Positions 34,620 through 45,458 of a stretch of 64,000 nucleotides of DNA are shown here, in pieces. Position numbers and translations under genes: made by a program. The DNA is taken from assembly GCA_964017145.1 (NCBI GenBank), contig OZ024847.1:1302001-1366000 (forward strand), written 5' to 3'. The notes beneath the pieces are model-generated. The model was not told the DNA's origin and searched no databases. It worked only from the letters and a program-made list of their open reading frames with translations. Source of the DNA: Agrocybe praecox (lineage: Eukaryota > Basidiomycota > Agaricomycetes > Agaricales > Agrocybaceae). How positions within the stretch are numbered: the stretch's first letter is position 1; each line of letters opens with the position of its first letter.

Positions 34620-35970
34620 TCAAAAAGATGAAGATGAAGATCCTCGGGGAGGAGGGAAGAATATGAACCCAACGAGCATTTTCATCACACTGCGCCTCAT
34701 CGGGTCGCATTCCCAGCATTCTCCGTTCAAATATGCCAAACTCGCTTCAACTGTCTCTGTAACATGGGCCGTCGAGTAATCTGAAGGGACATCAAGATTT
34801 TTTTTAAAAAGTGGAAAAAATGATGACTTACCTTCGTCAAAAAGGCCAAAGGTCCATTGAAGGTAATTGGTGACGACGAATTTGAAACCTCTTCCTTTAA
34901 GAGTATCATAAAGCTGTCGAGGAGTAGTGGCAACAGTTATAAATGTCTAATAGATGAAGGTCAACTGCCTTACCAAAGCCCACACGATATCTGCTGGGTC
35001 AGTCGGGCAGCTCAAAGTCTCTGGATTAAACTGTAAAAAAACTAAATACATCTAAATTAGTTGCAAGGTGATTTAACTTACTGCTCTGTCTGCGACGAGA
35101 TCATCGAAGTCCTTTGTTCCAAAATCGTCGGGATGCATAACGACTATAATGAGAGGAAGATGATCTGGGGTTTCCGACGACTGCTACAGAGAAACAGATT
35201 TAATATATATAAAATTGCAGTTCCTGAGAAGAAAATATCTTACCATTGCGTAAATATTCCATTTTCTGAATGGTTCTTTGCACAAGGAGTTGAAAATCTT
35301 GAAGTCAAACTTGTCGGACCTATCTAGTATACTTGCCGCATATGTAGCCGTCCTGAAGACATATCTTTCGAGAACCGCAAGCATCTCGGTATCGTTCTGA
35401 ATGTCACTTAAAAATACGAGTTCTTCATACTTGTACTTGTATGACCCCTCCAGGTCTGGATACGGGAGAGTGAATGTAGGATACGAGTCGATTTTGGAGC
35501 GCGAGTAGATATTGTCAAACGAAGAAATCTCTACTTCAAAGCGCTTGTACACTGTGTGAGAGACGTCAATAGTCATTACAGAATAAGCCACATCTTGACG
35601 TACACTCGTCTGTATCAAACAGGTTTTCCCATTTCTCCACAGCCCTCGAGCCACGAAAACTTTGTGTTTTATAAAGCAAAGGCATTGACGGCCATCTATT
35701 AGACCTCTCTCGTTGGATACTAGCATGAATACCATCGACAAAAAGTTCCTTTCCTTTGTAGGTAAACAAAGGCAGACAGCAGTCCTCCAAATATTTCCGG
35801 AAGTCAAACTGCTGCACATCGCCATAAGAGATTGGCGTACTTCGACGAGCATTTTCCACGGGAACGTATGAGTCGAGCCCAGTGCCGGATGGCAGATAGA
35901 ACGACGGATGAGGTGTTGACTTTCGTGAAAGCTTGCGCTTTGGGTTTGAGCCTACCATACTGGTATCCAT
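34620..35970 (-). CDS. Uncharacterised basidiomycete protein
   Basis: I do not recognise a function. Exons 35970-35604, 35551-35244 and 35183-35082 join in frame; further coding runs from 35030 to the stop at 34620-34622. Segments include SYGDVQQFDFRKYLEDCC, LPLIIVVMHPDDFGTKDFDD and, near the end, FKFVVTNYLQWTFGLFDEDY and WECDPMRRSVMKMLVGF. The last recalls conserved C-termini of hypothetical Agaricomycete proteins. An aromatic, acidic composition without signal peptide or membrane helix suggests an intracellular protein. The junction near 34975 does not join cleanly: the obvious GT donor leaves a stop codon, so either a weaker donor upstream is used or there is a small lesion. It ends only 61 bases from the dehydrogenase, tail to tail. 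Confidence 0.65.
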
Positions 35971-37092
35971 GGTATTTGAAGGAGAGAAGGATAGTACGAG
36001 AAGGTACCAGAACTTTCCCGGTTTTATACAGGTAGGAGGCAAACAATGCCACTTGCCATTTTTTTTGTGTGGCTAGGTGCATTGTCACATCAAACGGCAG
36101 TGGCAATAGGCGCCAAAGAGAATGCCTTTGGCCACTGAGTACGAGCACTGATCAATGACTTCAATGCACAAGTTTCCTATAATGATAAAATTACATGAGA
36201 CTTAATTGAGCAACAAAGCTGCACGAGATGCCCAAAATTGACTATTGCGAAGAATTGTGGGCGGCAAAGCTGGCATACCGTGACGGCCTGAAATTTCTCA
36301 CGCGTTGATACGTCAATGTCTCTTCCAGGTGAACTTGCTCGTTGTAGCGTCATACATAGTATTGTATTATTGCTACATACCCAATTCATCATTTAATTTT
36401 AACAAGTCTGCCTCCCAATTTTTTTTACAGCCTTGTGAATATTGTAGGTGACGTATGCAAACATGAAAAGTAGAGACACGGCAAGAATGATTGCCGGTAA
36501 GTATCTTTAATCGGAGCTTCGGAGAACACCGCGTCCTGGTATCCGAATCTCGAGTTGTTTGCACAGTACCCTTCGCCTTTTACTTATACCGAGTCCCGGA
36601 CCTTCGGTTCAACGTTGGCCGTCATGAACTTTAGAGAATCCTAGAATTACTGCACTAAACCTCGTTTTGGTTACGTAAATGGTATGAGTGCAATGTCGAA
36701 GAACCCTCAAAAACAGAATACACTTCCCTCCGACAATAAGGCAGGATTACCATGGATATCAGAGAGCTCCTTCCTAGAATTTGCCTTACACTGCAGGTTT
36801 TCTCGACAAGAATTGGTTAGAGTGCGTTCATGGCCTTGTTCGCAAGGTATGCTCGAAGAATTAGCGCGCAGAACTTAGAATCGAATGATTTCTAGCGAAC
36901 CTCATTTTTCCCAATTAGGTTTGACCATTTGATATGAACGCACAGTATACGAGCGACATCAAACAAGGAGACCACGAGCACCGAACGCGACCTAGGTCAC
37001 CCTCGAGAAAACTATAAGAGCAGGAAAAGTAAGTCGGAATATTTCAGGATCTCACCGACCTTTCCACTCTCATTCACTCCAAACCAACCAAA
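35971..37092. other. Intergenic region upstream of hydrophobin 1
   Basis: About 1.1 kb without a supported gene. A TATAAG at 37013-37018, 75-80 bases before the hydrophobin ATG, is the probable TATA element. Confidence 0.5.
37013..37018 (+). promoter_or_regulatory. TATA-like element of hydrophobin 1
   Basis: ACTATAAGAG lies 75-80 bases upstream of the start codon, followed by a C/T/A-rich leader ending CCAACCAAAATG, a usual arrangement for strongly expressed fungal genes. Confidence 0.5.
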
Positions 37093-37593
37093 ATGTTCTT
37101 TTCCCGCGTCGCTCTTTTCTTCGCTGCCACTATGGCCTCGTTCACCGTTGCCGCACCCTACTTCCACCCCGGTGGAGAAACCACCAACTCTTGTAACACC
37201 GGCTCTATCCAGTGCTGTACGTTCTTCTGCTCTCCCCTCCGAACTCCCTTTGTCGCTTTGCTCACTAACGTTATTATCCCCCTTCATTATTCTCCAGGCG
37301 ACCAGCTTTTCTCCGCTGATAGCGAGCAAGCCAACTGGTTTGGTGGCCTTGTCGGTGCCACCGTTGGCGCCATCGGCGGCCAGGCTGGTCTCTCTTGCGT
37401 GCCCATCACCGCCATCGGCGTCGGCAGCGGTGCCCAGTGCGGTGCCCAGCCCGTCTGCTGCTCTGAGAACCACATGAGTAAGACTTCGCAGTTCATTGAA
37501 AGCTAAGCCTCGTACTCACCCCACCTTCTTTTCTTTCCTTCCTCAGACGGATTGGTCACTCTCGAATGCAACCCTGTCGGCGTCAACGTTTAA
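37093..37593 (+). CDS. Class I hydrophobin (copy 1)
   Basis: Hydrophobins are small secreted proteins that self-assemble at air-water interfaces and coat aerial hyphae, fruiting bodies and spores. Exons 37093-37216, 37298-37477 and 37547-37593 encode 116 residues. A signal peptide (MFFSRVALFFAATMASFTVA) precedes eight cysteines in the class I basidiomycete spacing C-x6-CC-x32-C-x13-C-x5-CC-x12-C-x7. Introns interrupt the second Cys of the first CC pair and the Asn after CSENHM, as in copy 2. Closely related copies lie at 56040-56534 and at the gap edge (60718). Confidence 0.97.
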
Positions 37594-40500
37594 AGCGGTA
37601 AACCGACACTCGCTCCTCCCTGGGCTTGCGTCCATCAATATATCACGGTATTTACAATTACTTGGTTTTTGTCTCGCCCATGGTTGGATGCTTCGTTCGT
37701 ACGCCCCGAAGTTGGTACACATAATTTATTCGTGCTGTTATCTGGTTGTAGTTTGGGTCAATAGTATACACACCGGTATCGATAGCATCCTTTACATAGA
37801 TGTCGTGTGATTGTGATTCGTGAGACATCCTAAGTCCTTAGTTAGAGACGGATAGCGAAGAATAACGGTTAGTCCAAGTAAGAAAAAGATTGCCAAAATC
37901 GCCGAAGTATGTTTGTTCGGGACTCCGTCGTTTCCCGCAATCCGTCCATGGTTTTGCAGACAAAATATCACGAGCAACGTGACACAAGCCCAGATTAAAG
38001 CAGAGTAATAGAAATCAGGATTTCGGGTCACGATGCACAGTTGCCAGACTATTTGCGCATAGTGTACTTATGCAAGGATGGATTCAAGTTGAACCGTGAC
38101 GCGTGACGAAGAATCGGCTCGCTCAACCGTTAGAAAGGCGGATTTGTTTTGCCAGATTGAGGAATTTTGGTGTTATGGATTGAAGGAAGGGAGGAAGTGG
38201 TCACAATTACGTTGAGACCGATGTCGACGTTCACGTTCGAGCTCAAGTGGGTAGCGAGTCAGTACGAGTAGAGTGATGGCACGAAACCAAAAAAGCTTCG
38301 GAAAATGCCGCGGCGTGTTGGCTGATCAGATTCGCTGTGGTGGCAACCCTTGTCCAATTACTTTTAAGTTTACCTCTGAACTTCAAGAATGACATCAGTC
38401 GAACACAAGCTTCAAGATTGCTTACCGCACTGTGGATCTTTACATGTCTATTAACCTTTTCCCGGATTTATGGGCTGGACACTTCCTTCGACGCTGGGAC
38501 CAGCATTGGGGACGTCGCTCTAGAACTTGGAAACTTGATTTAGCTGCTTGCTTGGGTGATTTGAACACTCCTGCGCCTTTTATGCTCCTGCTGTTGGTCT
38601 TGCGCTATGTTTGCATTGCGCACTACGATGGATAGTTGACATTGAACGACGGATGTCTTGTTAACTCTCAACGATGTCCAGCGTCCACTGTCGTCTGCCA
38701 GTCAACTTGAACGTCTGCATGCACTACAAATCGCTAAAATCAGGGTACGGTCAAGGATAGATGGGTGAATGACAGAAACGGTCAGCATGATTTGCTTCTA
38801 CGAACCCTTTTTGATCTTTTTACTCTGACAGGTGAGGGTTAAAATTCAAGTTTCAACAAACCCTAGGAATAACCTATTAAATAACTAACTATCGGAGCAG
38901 TGACCAAATCAGCTCGAGTCCTTGAATTTGTTTTAGGTTGCAAGTTGAGATGGGTTCACTCTATGGATTTATTCGAACGACCACCTGCTGAAACCTCATT
39001 TTCATGTTTAAGTATGTAATATCTCCATGTTCCTGTCACTGCTTGTCCGGCGCGTCACTGAGGAGGATCTCAACAGGAACGCGAGCGTGTATGTAGCAAT
39101 AGGTACACACACATATGTCATGCCTATTACCCGCAACCCCACCTCACTAAAAGCCGAAGGAACCCACCCCACATTGACAGGTTATACCTGTACTATCACG
39201 TTGTCCATGCGTTCCCACATCACATACGTCACATCCCAGGGCACAACGCGTGCAGGTTAGAAACCTAAGGAGGACGCGGACGTTTCCGAAATGTCGCCGT
39301 TGAATCAACGGAGTCTGCGAAAAACATATCTTACACATGTCTGTCTGGCTGTCACCATATCTCGAAGAGCGTTCGGGACTCACGGTCGTACGTCTTTTTC
39401 TTATCAACATATTCGGAGTTCTATTTTTTCGTGACCCTACTTAAGCCTACTTACTTCGCAATCCAAGCTGTCTTCTTCGAACGAAAACTTGAAACTTGGA
39501 CCCAGAGGCTGGAAAAAGTACGTACGCAAGTCTAGCCGTTATTTATTAGTGAGCAGTAGTAGTATACATACCATACGTACATGTGTTCGAGCGCTCATTT
39601 ATTTTCCGTTCGATTCGACGAAACGAGCGGTATTCGTTCAGCGGTATTCGTTCGCCTTTAGGTGTGTCTATCAAAGCATTAAGTCCCATTTCACCCTTAA
39701 GTACTTACTAGCCCAAGTCACTTTTGGGCTGAAACATGGCCCGAAATTCATGTAAGTTCGAGTAAAATGAAAGTCTATACACATATAGCAAGTTTTCATG
39801 CTCGGTACATACATGAATAGATAAGGACATGGCTGGGATTGGTAAGTGCCCTTGGGCCTTCGCTATGCTAATACATATACATACATATTAGGTCGGTCGA
39901 AAGATGTGCGGCGTGCGTTGACCGACCGGCTCAGACCCGGTTCGTATTCAATTGATTCAAGGGGCGGTAGTACCCTCGGACCGTAGTGCATCTGACTGCA
40001 GGTGATTATATATCCCGCTCCTGGCTCCATGCTATGGGGTCATTATTCTGTACGCAAACATTCTATGTATGTTGCGAATTAGTAGGCTCCGCCATTATGG
40101 AGGGAGCTTTTAAATATTCTGAGAAACGTCGGAGGGATTTAGAGGTGGTGAGTTTGCGGACGCCACGCCACGCCATGTGCTGATCAGCTTCTTGCGCCCG
40201 ACGTCGGTTAGGTTTGGATTTTCTTTTTTATTTGATGGTACATATATATTTATGTAATGATGCACCGTGAAGGTGGTTTACCGCGCCTTGAACTTCGTTC
40301 AATAAATCAAATAGTAAACAGTCGCACGAGGAAATCTCGTCTCGTCTCTTATTCTGTTCGAGGTTATCGGAGCTAGTTGCAGTTCTGCCAGCGAATACAA
40401 GGAATGTACACACAAATAGCTCCAAGATCCTGGGGAAATCATAACTTACTCGCCTTGATGGTGATGGATAGGTCTATTAATAGTGCTCACGCTTACGCCC

Positions 40501-41581
40501 GCTACCACGTATTTATTCAAATGTGATACGCGAGCTGGGTCGGATTAATGCGAAAGAGAGGGTAATTCGGGCTCGCTCAAAGTTCTTCTGGCTTGTTTAT
40601 TCTTATCACTTGTACGTATTCCGAAGTTGCCTTACTTACTTTGTATGTATGTACATAACTCGAGGACGAAAAAGAAGACCTTGGATTGTCCTGGAACAAA
40701 TCCGGAGGTTGTAAGCATTTGCACCATTGGGGAGCTTTGGCGGCTTATTTATAGATGGGGTTTAAACGAATCCTCCGAATGTTCATGTCAGATGAGTGAT
40801 TGAATGATATGATAATGAAGCTCAGAGTTTTTTGGGGTGCTAAATGACAGTGGAATGGGTCGGTCTACGGGTATGGAAGTTAAAGACAGATGGTCATTTG
40901 GAACTATTAGTAAGTATTGCGGATAAAGGCAGTCTCTCTTCCACCTTCCAAGTTCTCCTGTTTGTAAAATTCGGGCTACGCATATATAAGCGCCAAGAAC
41001 GCGTAGGCGATACGTACTATCCGGTTCAAAGGGCGCTGTTTGGGGTACATTTGAAATTTTTTGGAAGAAGCGGATCGACGATCGCGGCAAGACGGCATTG
41101 GAATGCTTCTCAGGATCTGCTATTACACTAGATGTCAAGTACTTGGGGATGAGAATTATATTCTGTATTGAATGAAATCGCAGCGACTTTCGTGGTTGGG
41201 AGATGGACGGGCGCTTGAAGATATCATAAGTACAATGTTGAAAAGGGATGAGCAATTTTGGATTAGCCGATGGATAGATGCGATATAATAGCCGTTTGTT
41301 AGACGAAAATGATTTATTTGTACGTGTACATTGACGTGGTGAATATATATTGAATAGAACTAGTGTCAAAGCAGACAAATGAAACCAGTCTTTGTTGAAT
41401 CGAGTATGTGAGAAAAAGGGCCAAGGTCCGTGATGTGAGGAAAATAAAGAGTAACATACGATCGGTGAACAAAAGCGGCGATCTGGAGTAATCAATGGGG
41501 TCATATAAATAGTGACAAGGCCATATTCCGGGTCAACTTAACCCCCCAACTTTTCCCCTTGCCGACCTCATCCTCTCTGCA
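37594..41581. other. 4 kb gene-free region
   Basis: No gene could be supported. The longest ORF (minus, 40788-41504, 238 codons) lacks any family feature and overlaps the transporter promoter. A short direct duplication, GCGGTATTCGTTC, is near 39630-39655. Otherwise nothing was recognised. Confidence 0.45.
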
Positions 41582-42747
41582 ATGGCTTCTCACACCGACA
41601 TCGAAAAGGGCTCCGTTCATGCAACCACTCCTCAGCAGGCTCTCGGTCAAAATAATGGTACTCTTCCAGCTTCCTACGCTCAGGCTGTAAGGCCATCGAG
41701 GATCGGAAATCCCGGCGCTCTGTAAGTCTGCCGAAGCCGTTCGGCTCAGTCTTCAACATCTTTCTTCCACCTACTAAATCTCCCATCAATGTTAGCGGCC
41801 TGTTCTCATTCGCGTCAACAACATTTATTCTGTCCATTTATAACCTACAGACGCGTGGTATCCATACGGGCAACGTCGTGGTGGGAATGGCAGTCTTTTG
41901 CGGTGGATTGGCTCAGTTGCTTGCTGGAATGTGGGAATTCCCCAGGGGAAATGTCTTCGGTGCAACTGGTGAGTTTTTTCCCTCTGCCTTTCGAGAGCTT
42001 TGCATGGGCCGTGCTATGCGCCTCTGCATTTTTTTTATTGGCGCTGATAGCGATAGAACCGGCCTATGGTTGAAGCGCTATTGTATCATCCTGCCACGAC
42101 CCTCGACCTACCCCACGCCATATAGACGCCATGATCAAGCTTTTACAGTCTGGTACCTATCTTGGCGCTTGGCAATTCTCCTTTGCTTTCCTTTTCCTGC
42201 AGTTTTTCCCTTTTCGGTACATTCTGACTGACCGGTCTTTTTACAGCTTTCACCTCTTACGGCGCTTTCTGGATGTCATACGCTACTATTCTTATCCCTG
42301 GTAGCGGAATTGCCGCCGCCTACACCGACGATGTCGAATTCCACAATGCTCTCGGAATCTTCTTGGTCTCTTGGATGATGGTCACCTTTTTGCTCTTGTA
42401 GGTTTTCCTTTTTTCGCGCCCCGTTGCGTTACTGAATAATATATATCAAGTGTCGTCGCATTGAGAAAGAACTGGGGCTTCATTTTCCTATTTTCTTTCT
42501 TGACTGTCACTTTTGCTCTCCTCGCTGCAGGTGAATTCACCCTCAAGCTAAAGTACGTGTTTTACTTTCTTTTCTTTTTTCTTTTGCTTACAAGTTGTTT
42601 TCTTTTAGCCTCACCAAAGCTGGAGGTGCTCTTGGAGTCATCACCGCGTTCATAGCATATTACGTTGGCCTCAGTGAGCTTCTTGCATCTGAGGATATGG
42701 TTGTCGTGCGCTTGCCATTGGGCGTATTCCCCAAGCGCGTGGATTAA
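41582..42747 (+). CDS. GPR1/FUN34/YaaH-family acetate transporter
   Basis: Members import acetate or related small carboxylates, or export ammonium, across the plasma membrane. Exons 41582-41721, 41796-41968, 42247-42397, 42451-42552 and 42609-42747 encode 234 residues with no frame break. After a ~45-residue hydrophilic N-terminus with IGNPGALGLFSFASTTF (the family NPAPLGL-type signature, here NPGAL) come six predicted membrane helices. They include VVVGMAVFCGGLAQLLAGMWE, AFWMSYATILIP, FLVSWMMVTFLLL, GFIFLFSFLTVTFALLAAGEF and LGVITAFIAYYVGLSELL. The conserved GMWEFPRGN and FTSYGAFW motifs are both present. The 3' flank is duplicated at 54.6 kb. Confidence 0.95.
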
Positions 42748-42836
42748 AGAATCGGAAATATTTGTTCTTATCATGATGATACCCACGATGGGCGTCAATT
42801 TATTCCCCATCTAATCCATTTGTCGGTCGTAGTATA

Positions 42837-43129
42837 CTTGATGAATCCATCTTACCCATCTATCTACCCATTACCAGGCCTCATACTCTATTATTTACTT
42901 GTTCTCCTTCGAGTTACTGCTACTCATGTATTTCGTTGTACCATATCATCATATCCTGGAATTTCTTATTACTTGTTGTCTTTTCAGGTGCTAATATTTA
43001 GTTTCTTGTTAGTTTTATAAAAAGTATCAACCCTTGTCGCTCTTTACAACAAACGCATCTGTCTGTCATTTCAAATTCCAATTCTAATCTTAGTTAAGAC
43101 GTCACGTGCTTTTGCATAATGATCGTTAG
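42837..43129 (+). repeat. 3' flank of transporter, duplicated at 54623-54907
   Basis: The segment starting CTTGATGAATCCATCTTACC matches 54623-54907 over about 270 bases with scattered substitutions and a ~12-base deletion in the second copy. It starts about 90 bases after the transporter stop codon. Confidence 0.9.
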
Positions 43130-43169
43130 GGTTGGGTAACAAAACCTACCGTCGAATTTTTAAAACCCT

Positions 43170-44173
43170 TACTGTACGTAATCAGGAACCTGGTCACACC
43201 GGGCAAGCTGGTCAACAACGTTTTGCAAGTCAAATAAATGATAATATACTTTTTCTTTTGACAGATCTATTGCGAGAGTGTATATGTTAAAAGAACAACA
43301 ATAAAAAAATGTTTCGGTCCAGTAAATGAACGAATATAGCTGAACCGATGTGATTTCACACGAAAATGCTAAAAATAATGCATTAGACAAACTGGTCAAC
43401 AACGTTGTCCGTCCTCAATTCTCTTGCATACTTGATTTTTTGGATATATTAGTGCTTTATATGTATATCAACAAATTATATCAAAATTTTGTGGCGGAGT
43501 ATGAGCTCATTACAGGCAAAACTGTCTTCTATGTTTATCTATTCTAAATTTATGTTTTGGAATATTAGCATGTTTAATGATGTACTGCTCGTTGATCATT
43601 GAAGTACTTCGCATGCTATTTGCTGATATCTCTTCTCACTACCCTGTGGATATCCTTTACCAGACTTTGGTATTTTTGGAGATTTGATTTAGCTCGGAAA
43701 TTGAGCCATACACTCGGATGTTATTTTGGAACAATCATTAAGACATACTGATCATTTTAGTCGTTTCAGGCAGAATATGATGACTTAAAAATCTGTATTA
43801 AAGTTATGTTGATATATCTGTCTTTTTTAAATATATATATTCACCTGTTTTTGGTTTTTGTGCTTCGTAGACTTTTTACAAGCTTTTTTAGTGTTTAAAA
43901 TGCGAAAAGGTCGGCTGGTAACGTGACCAATTGATGGCCGGTTTCGGGCGTAAATGCAGCTGACCAGCTTCCCCGTTTTAGTCAATTTCTTGGCACCCTT
44001 CACAAAAATATTCATAGGGGTTTAAGAGACACGATTAAAATTCTAAAATTTTGTAGGAATGCTATTGGTATGCTAGACATAGTTTTGGCAGACTTACAAA
44101 GTACGAAAATAAAAATTGAATAACCACCATTCAAAATACCTAAAATTGACCAGCTTCCTGATTACGTACAGTA
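43170..44173. mobile_element. 1.0 kb non-autonomous terminal-inverted-repeat element
   Basis: The first 27 bases (43170-43196, starting TACTGTACGTAATCAGGAA) are the reverse complement of the last 27 (44147-44173) with one mismatch. The outermost TA on each side could be a TA target-site duplication, as made by Tc1/mariner-type transposases. Inside, CTGGTCAACAACGTT recurs at ~43208 and ~43392. No transposase-like ORF is present, so the element would need a helper. Confidence 0.75.
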
Positions 44174-44404
44174 TATGGTCATGGATGCCGCACATGCCGA
44201 CTAAAGCAACCGCCTCACGTGCTGAGGCGGAGCACCGTTCCAGCGTCTTGACCGAATAGCAGCCATTCAGCAAAGCTAGAGCAGCGTCTACTTAACACTG
44301 AAAACTCTCTGCTTTCATTAGGACTTCCCCATGCATCACCACTTCGTGTCAGGCTTGACACTTATCTCCTTGCATGCCTCATCCATCATGTTGCATTAAA
44401 ACTT

Positions 44405-44760
44405 CACGCGCACGCCCTGCGCCGTGTTAATACACGTTAAATATATATGCGCCATGATTCATGCTTTACCCATCGCGCCCTTGCGCCGTGTTAATACGCG
44501 TTAAATATATATACGCTATTTTCATCCTTCATCTATCACGCTCAGCGCTGTGTTAACACATGTTAGAAATATATCCGCCATGCGCCACGCTTCACCCATC
44601 GCGCCCCTGCGCCGTATCAACACACGTTAAAATATATATTTCACTCATTGCACCCTGCGCCGTATTAATACATGCCGTTAAAAATATATGCTTCACCCAT
44701 CGTGCCCTGCGCCGTGTTAACGCACGTTAAAAATATATATATGCCTTACCCCTCAAGGCC
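44405..44760. repeat. Minisatellite, about six diverged units of ~50-65 bp
   Basis: The core CCCTGCGCCGTGTTAATACA followed by CGTTAAATATATAT recurs at about 44415, 44480, 44545, 44610, 44655 and 44705, separated by CATCGCGCC / TTCACCCAT spacers. Each unit joins a GC-rich half to an AT-rich half. Confidence 0.85.
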
Positions 44761-45149
44761 TCAAGGCCTCACGCTTCATCGACATCCATCACCCATACCA
44801 CCTTTAGAAAAAAACCCATAGGTTTTGCCCTAAAAACTTCCGTATATATGCTACATGGGGAACATCTATGATGAATCTAACATAAGATTGTGTCATGAAA
44901 CACCTTTTGTAAGCTAGTTTATGTGTTCAAATGAATGAAAGTACCAGTTCAGATGCCCAAACACCTTCAACATGCGCGAGAACATTCAAATCAAGGCTCA
45001 AGACAACGTCAGCAACACTTTTATTCGCATATATGGTTCATATTGTAATAGAAATACAGATTGCTGGCCATTAGCCATCCATTTATGACTCACTGTCTTA
45101 TGCCAAAGATTTGTTTTCTCTCGATTTTTATGGTTCTATTTTTAGCATA

Positions 45150-45234
45150 TCCCTCATAGCCCATGACCGGTGACCGGTGACCCCTTATAACCCATACTTT
45201 CGGCCGTCCACCGACAGGTATGGGCTATGAGGGA
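45150..45234. repeat. Long hairpin with 15-bp perfect arms
   Basis: TCCCTCATAGCCCAT (45150-45164) is the exact reverse complement of ATGGGCTATGAGGGA (45220-45234). Inside are a tandem GACCGGT-GACCGGT-GACC and a second short pair CCCATAC/GTATGGG. Confidence 0.85.
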
Positions 45235-45458
45235 GTCAACTGTAAACGTTTTTGTACGTACGTAGGTAAGTACTGAGGTACTCCCCCGTTTCAGAACTTT
45301 GCTAGGGCTCAATATGTTGACTACTTACATGAGTCTCGTTATCTGTTTTGAATGTAAAGACGACATTTGTTGTCAGCTCTTTCGCCCAGTTATCTATAAT
45401 ACGTATATATATAACGAGCCAAAAGTAAACCTACAGGCTCACTGCAGCACTACTACAT

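Noticed and set aside
34975..35030. Nonsense lesion in the uncharacterised gene
   Set aside because: The stop arises only with one choice of donor; a weaker GTGTGG donor upstream keeps the frame, so a lesion is not claimed.
37012..37473. Antisense ORF of 153 codons across hydrophobin 1
   Set aside because: It mirrors the GC-rich coding exons of the hydrophobin, whose eight cysteines and splice sites are clear on the plus strand.
40788..41504. 238-codon minus-strand ORF
   Set aside because: No domain, signal or conserved composition; it overlaps the transporter promoter and uses an AT-rich region with few stops by chance.
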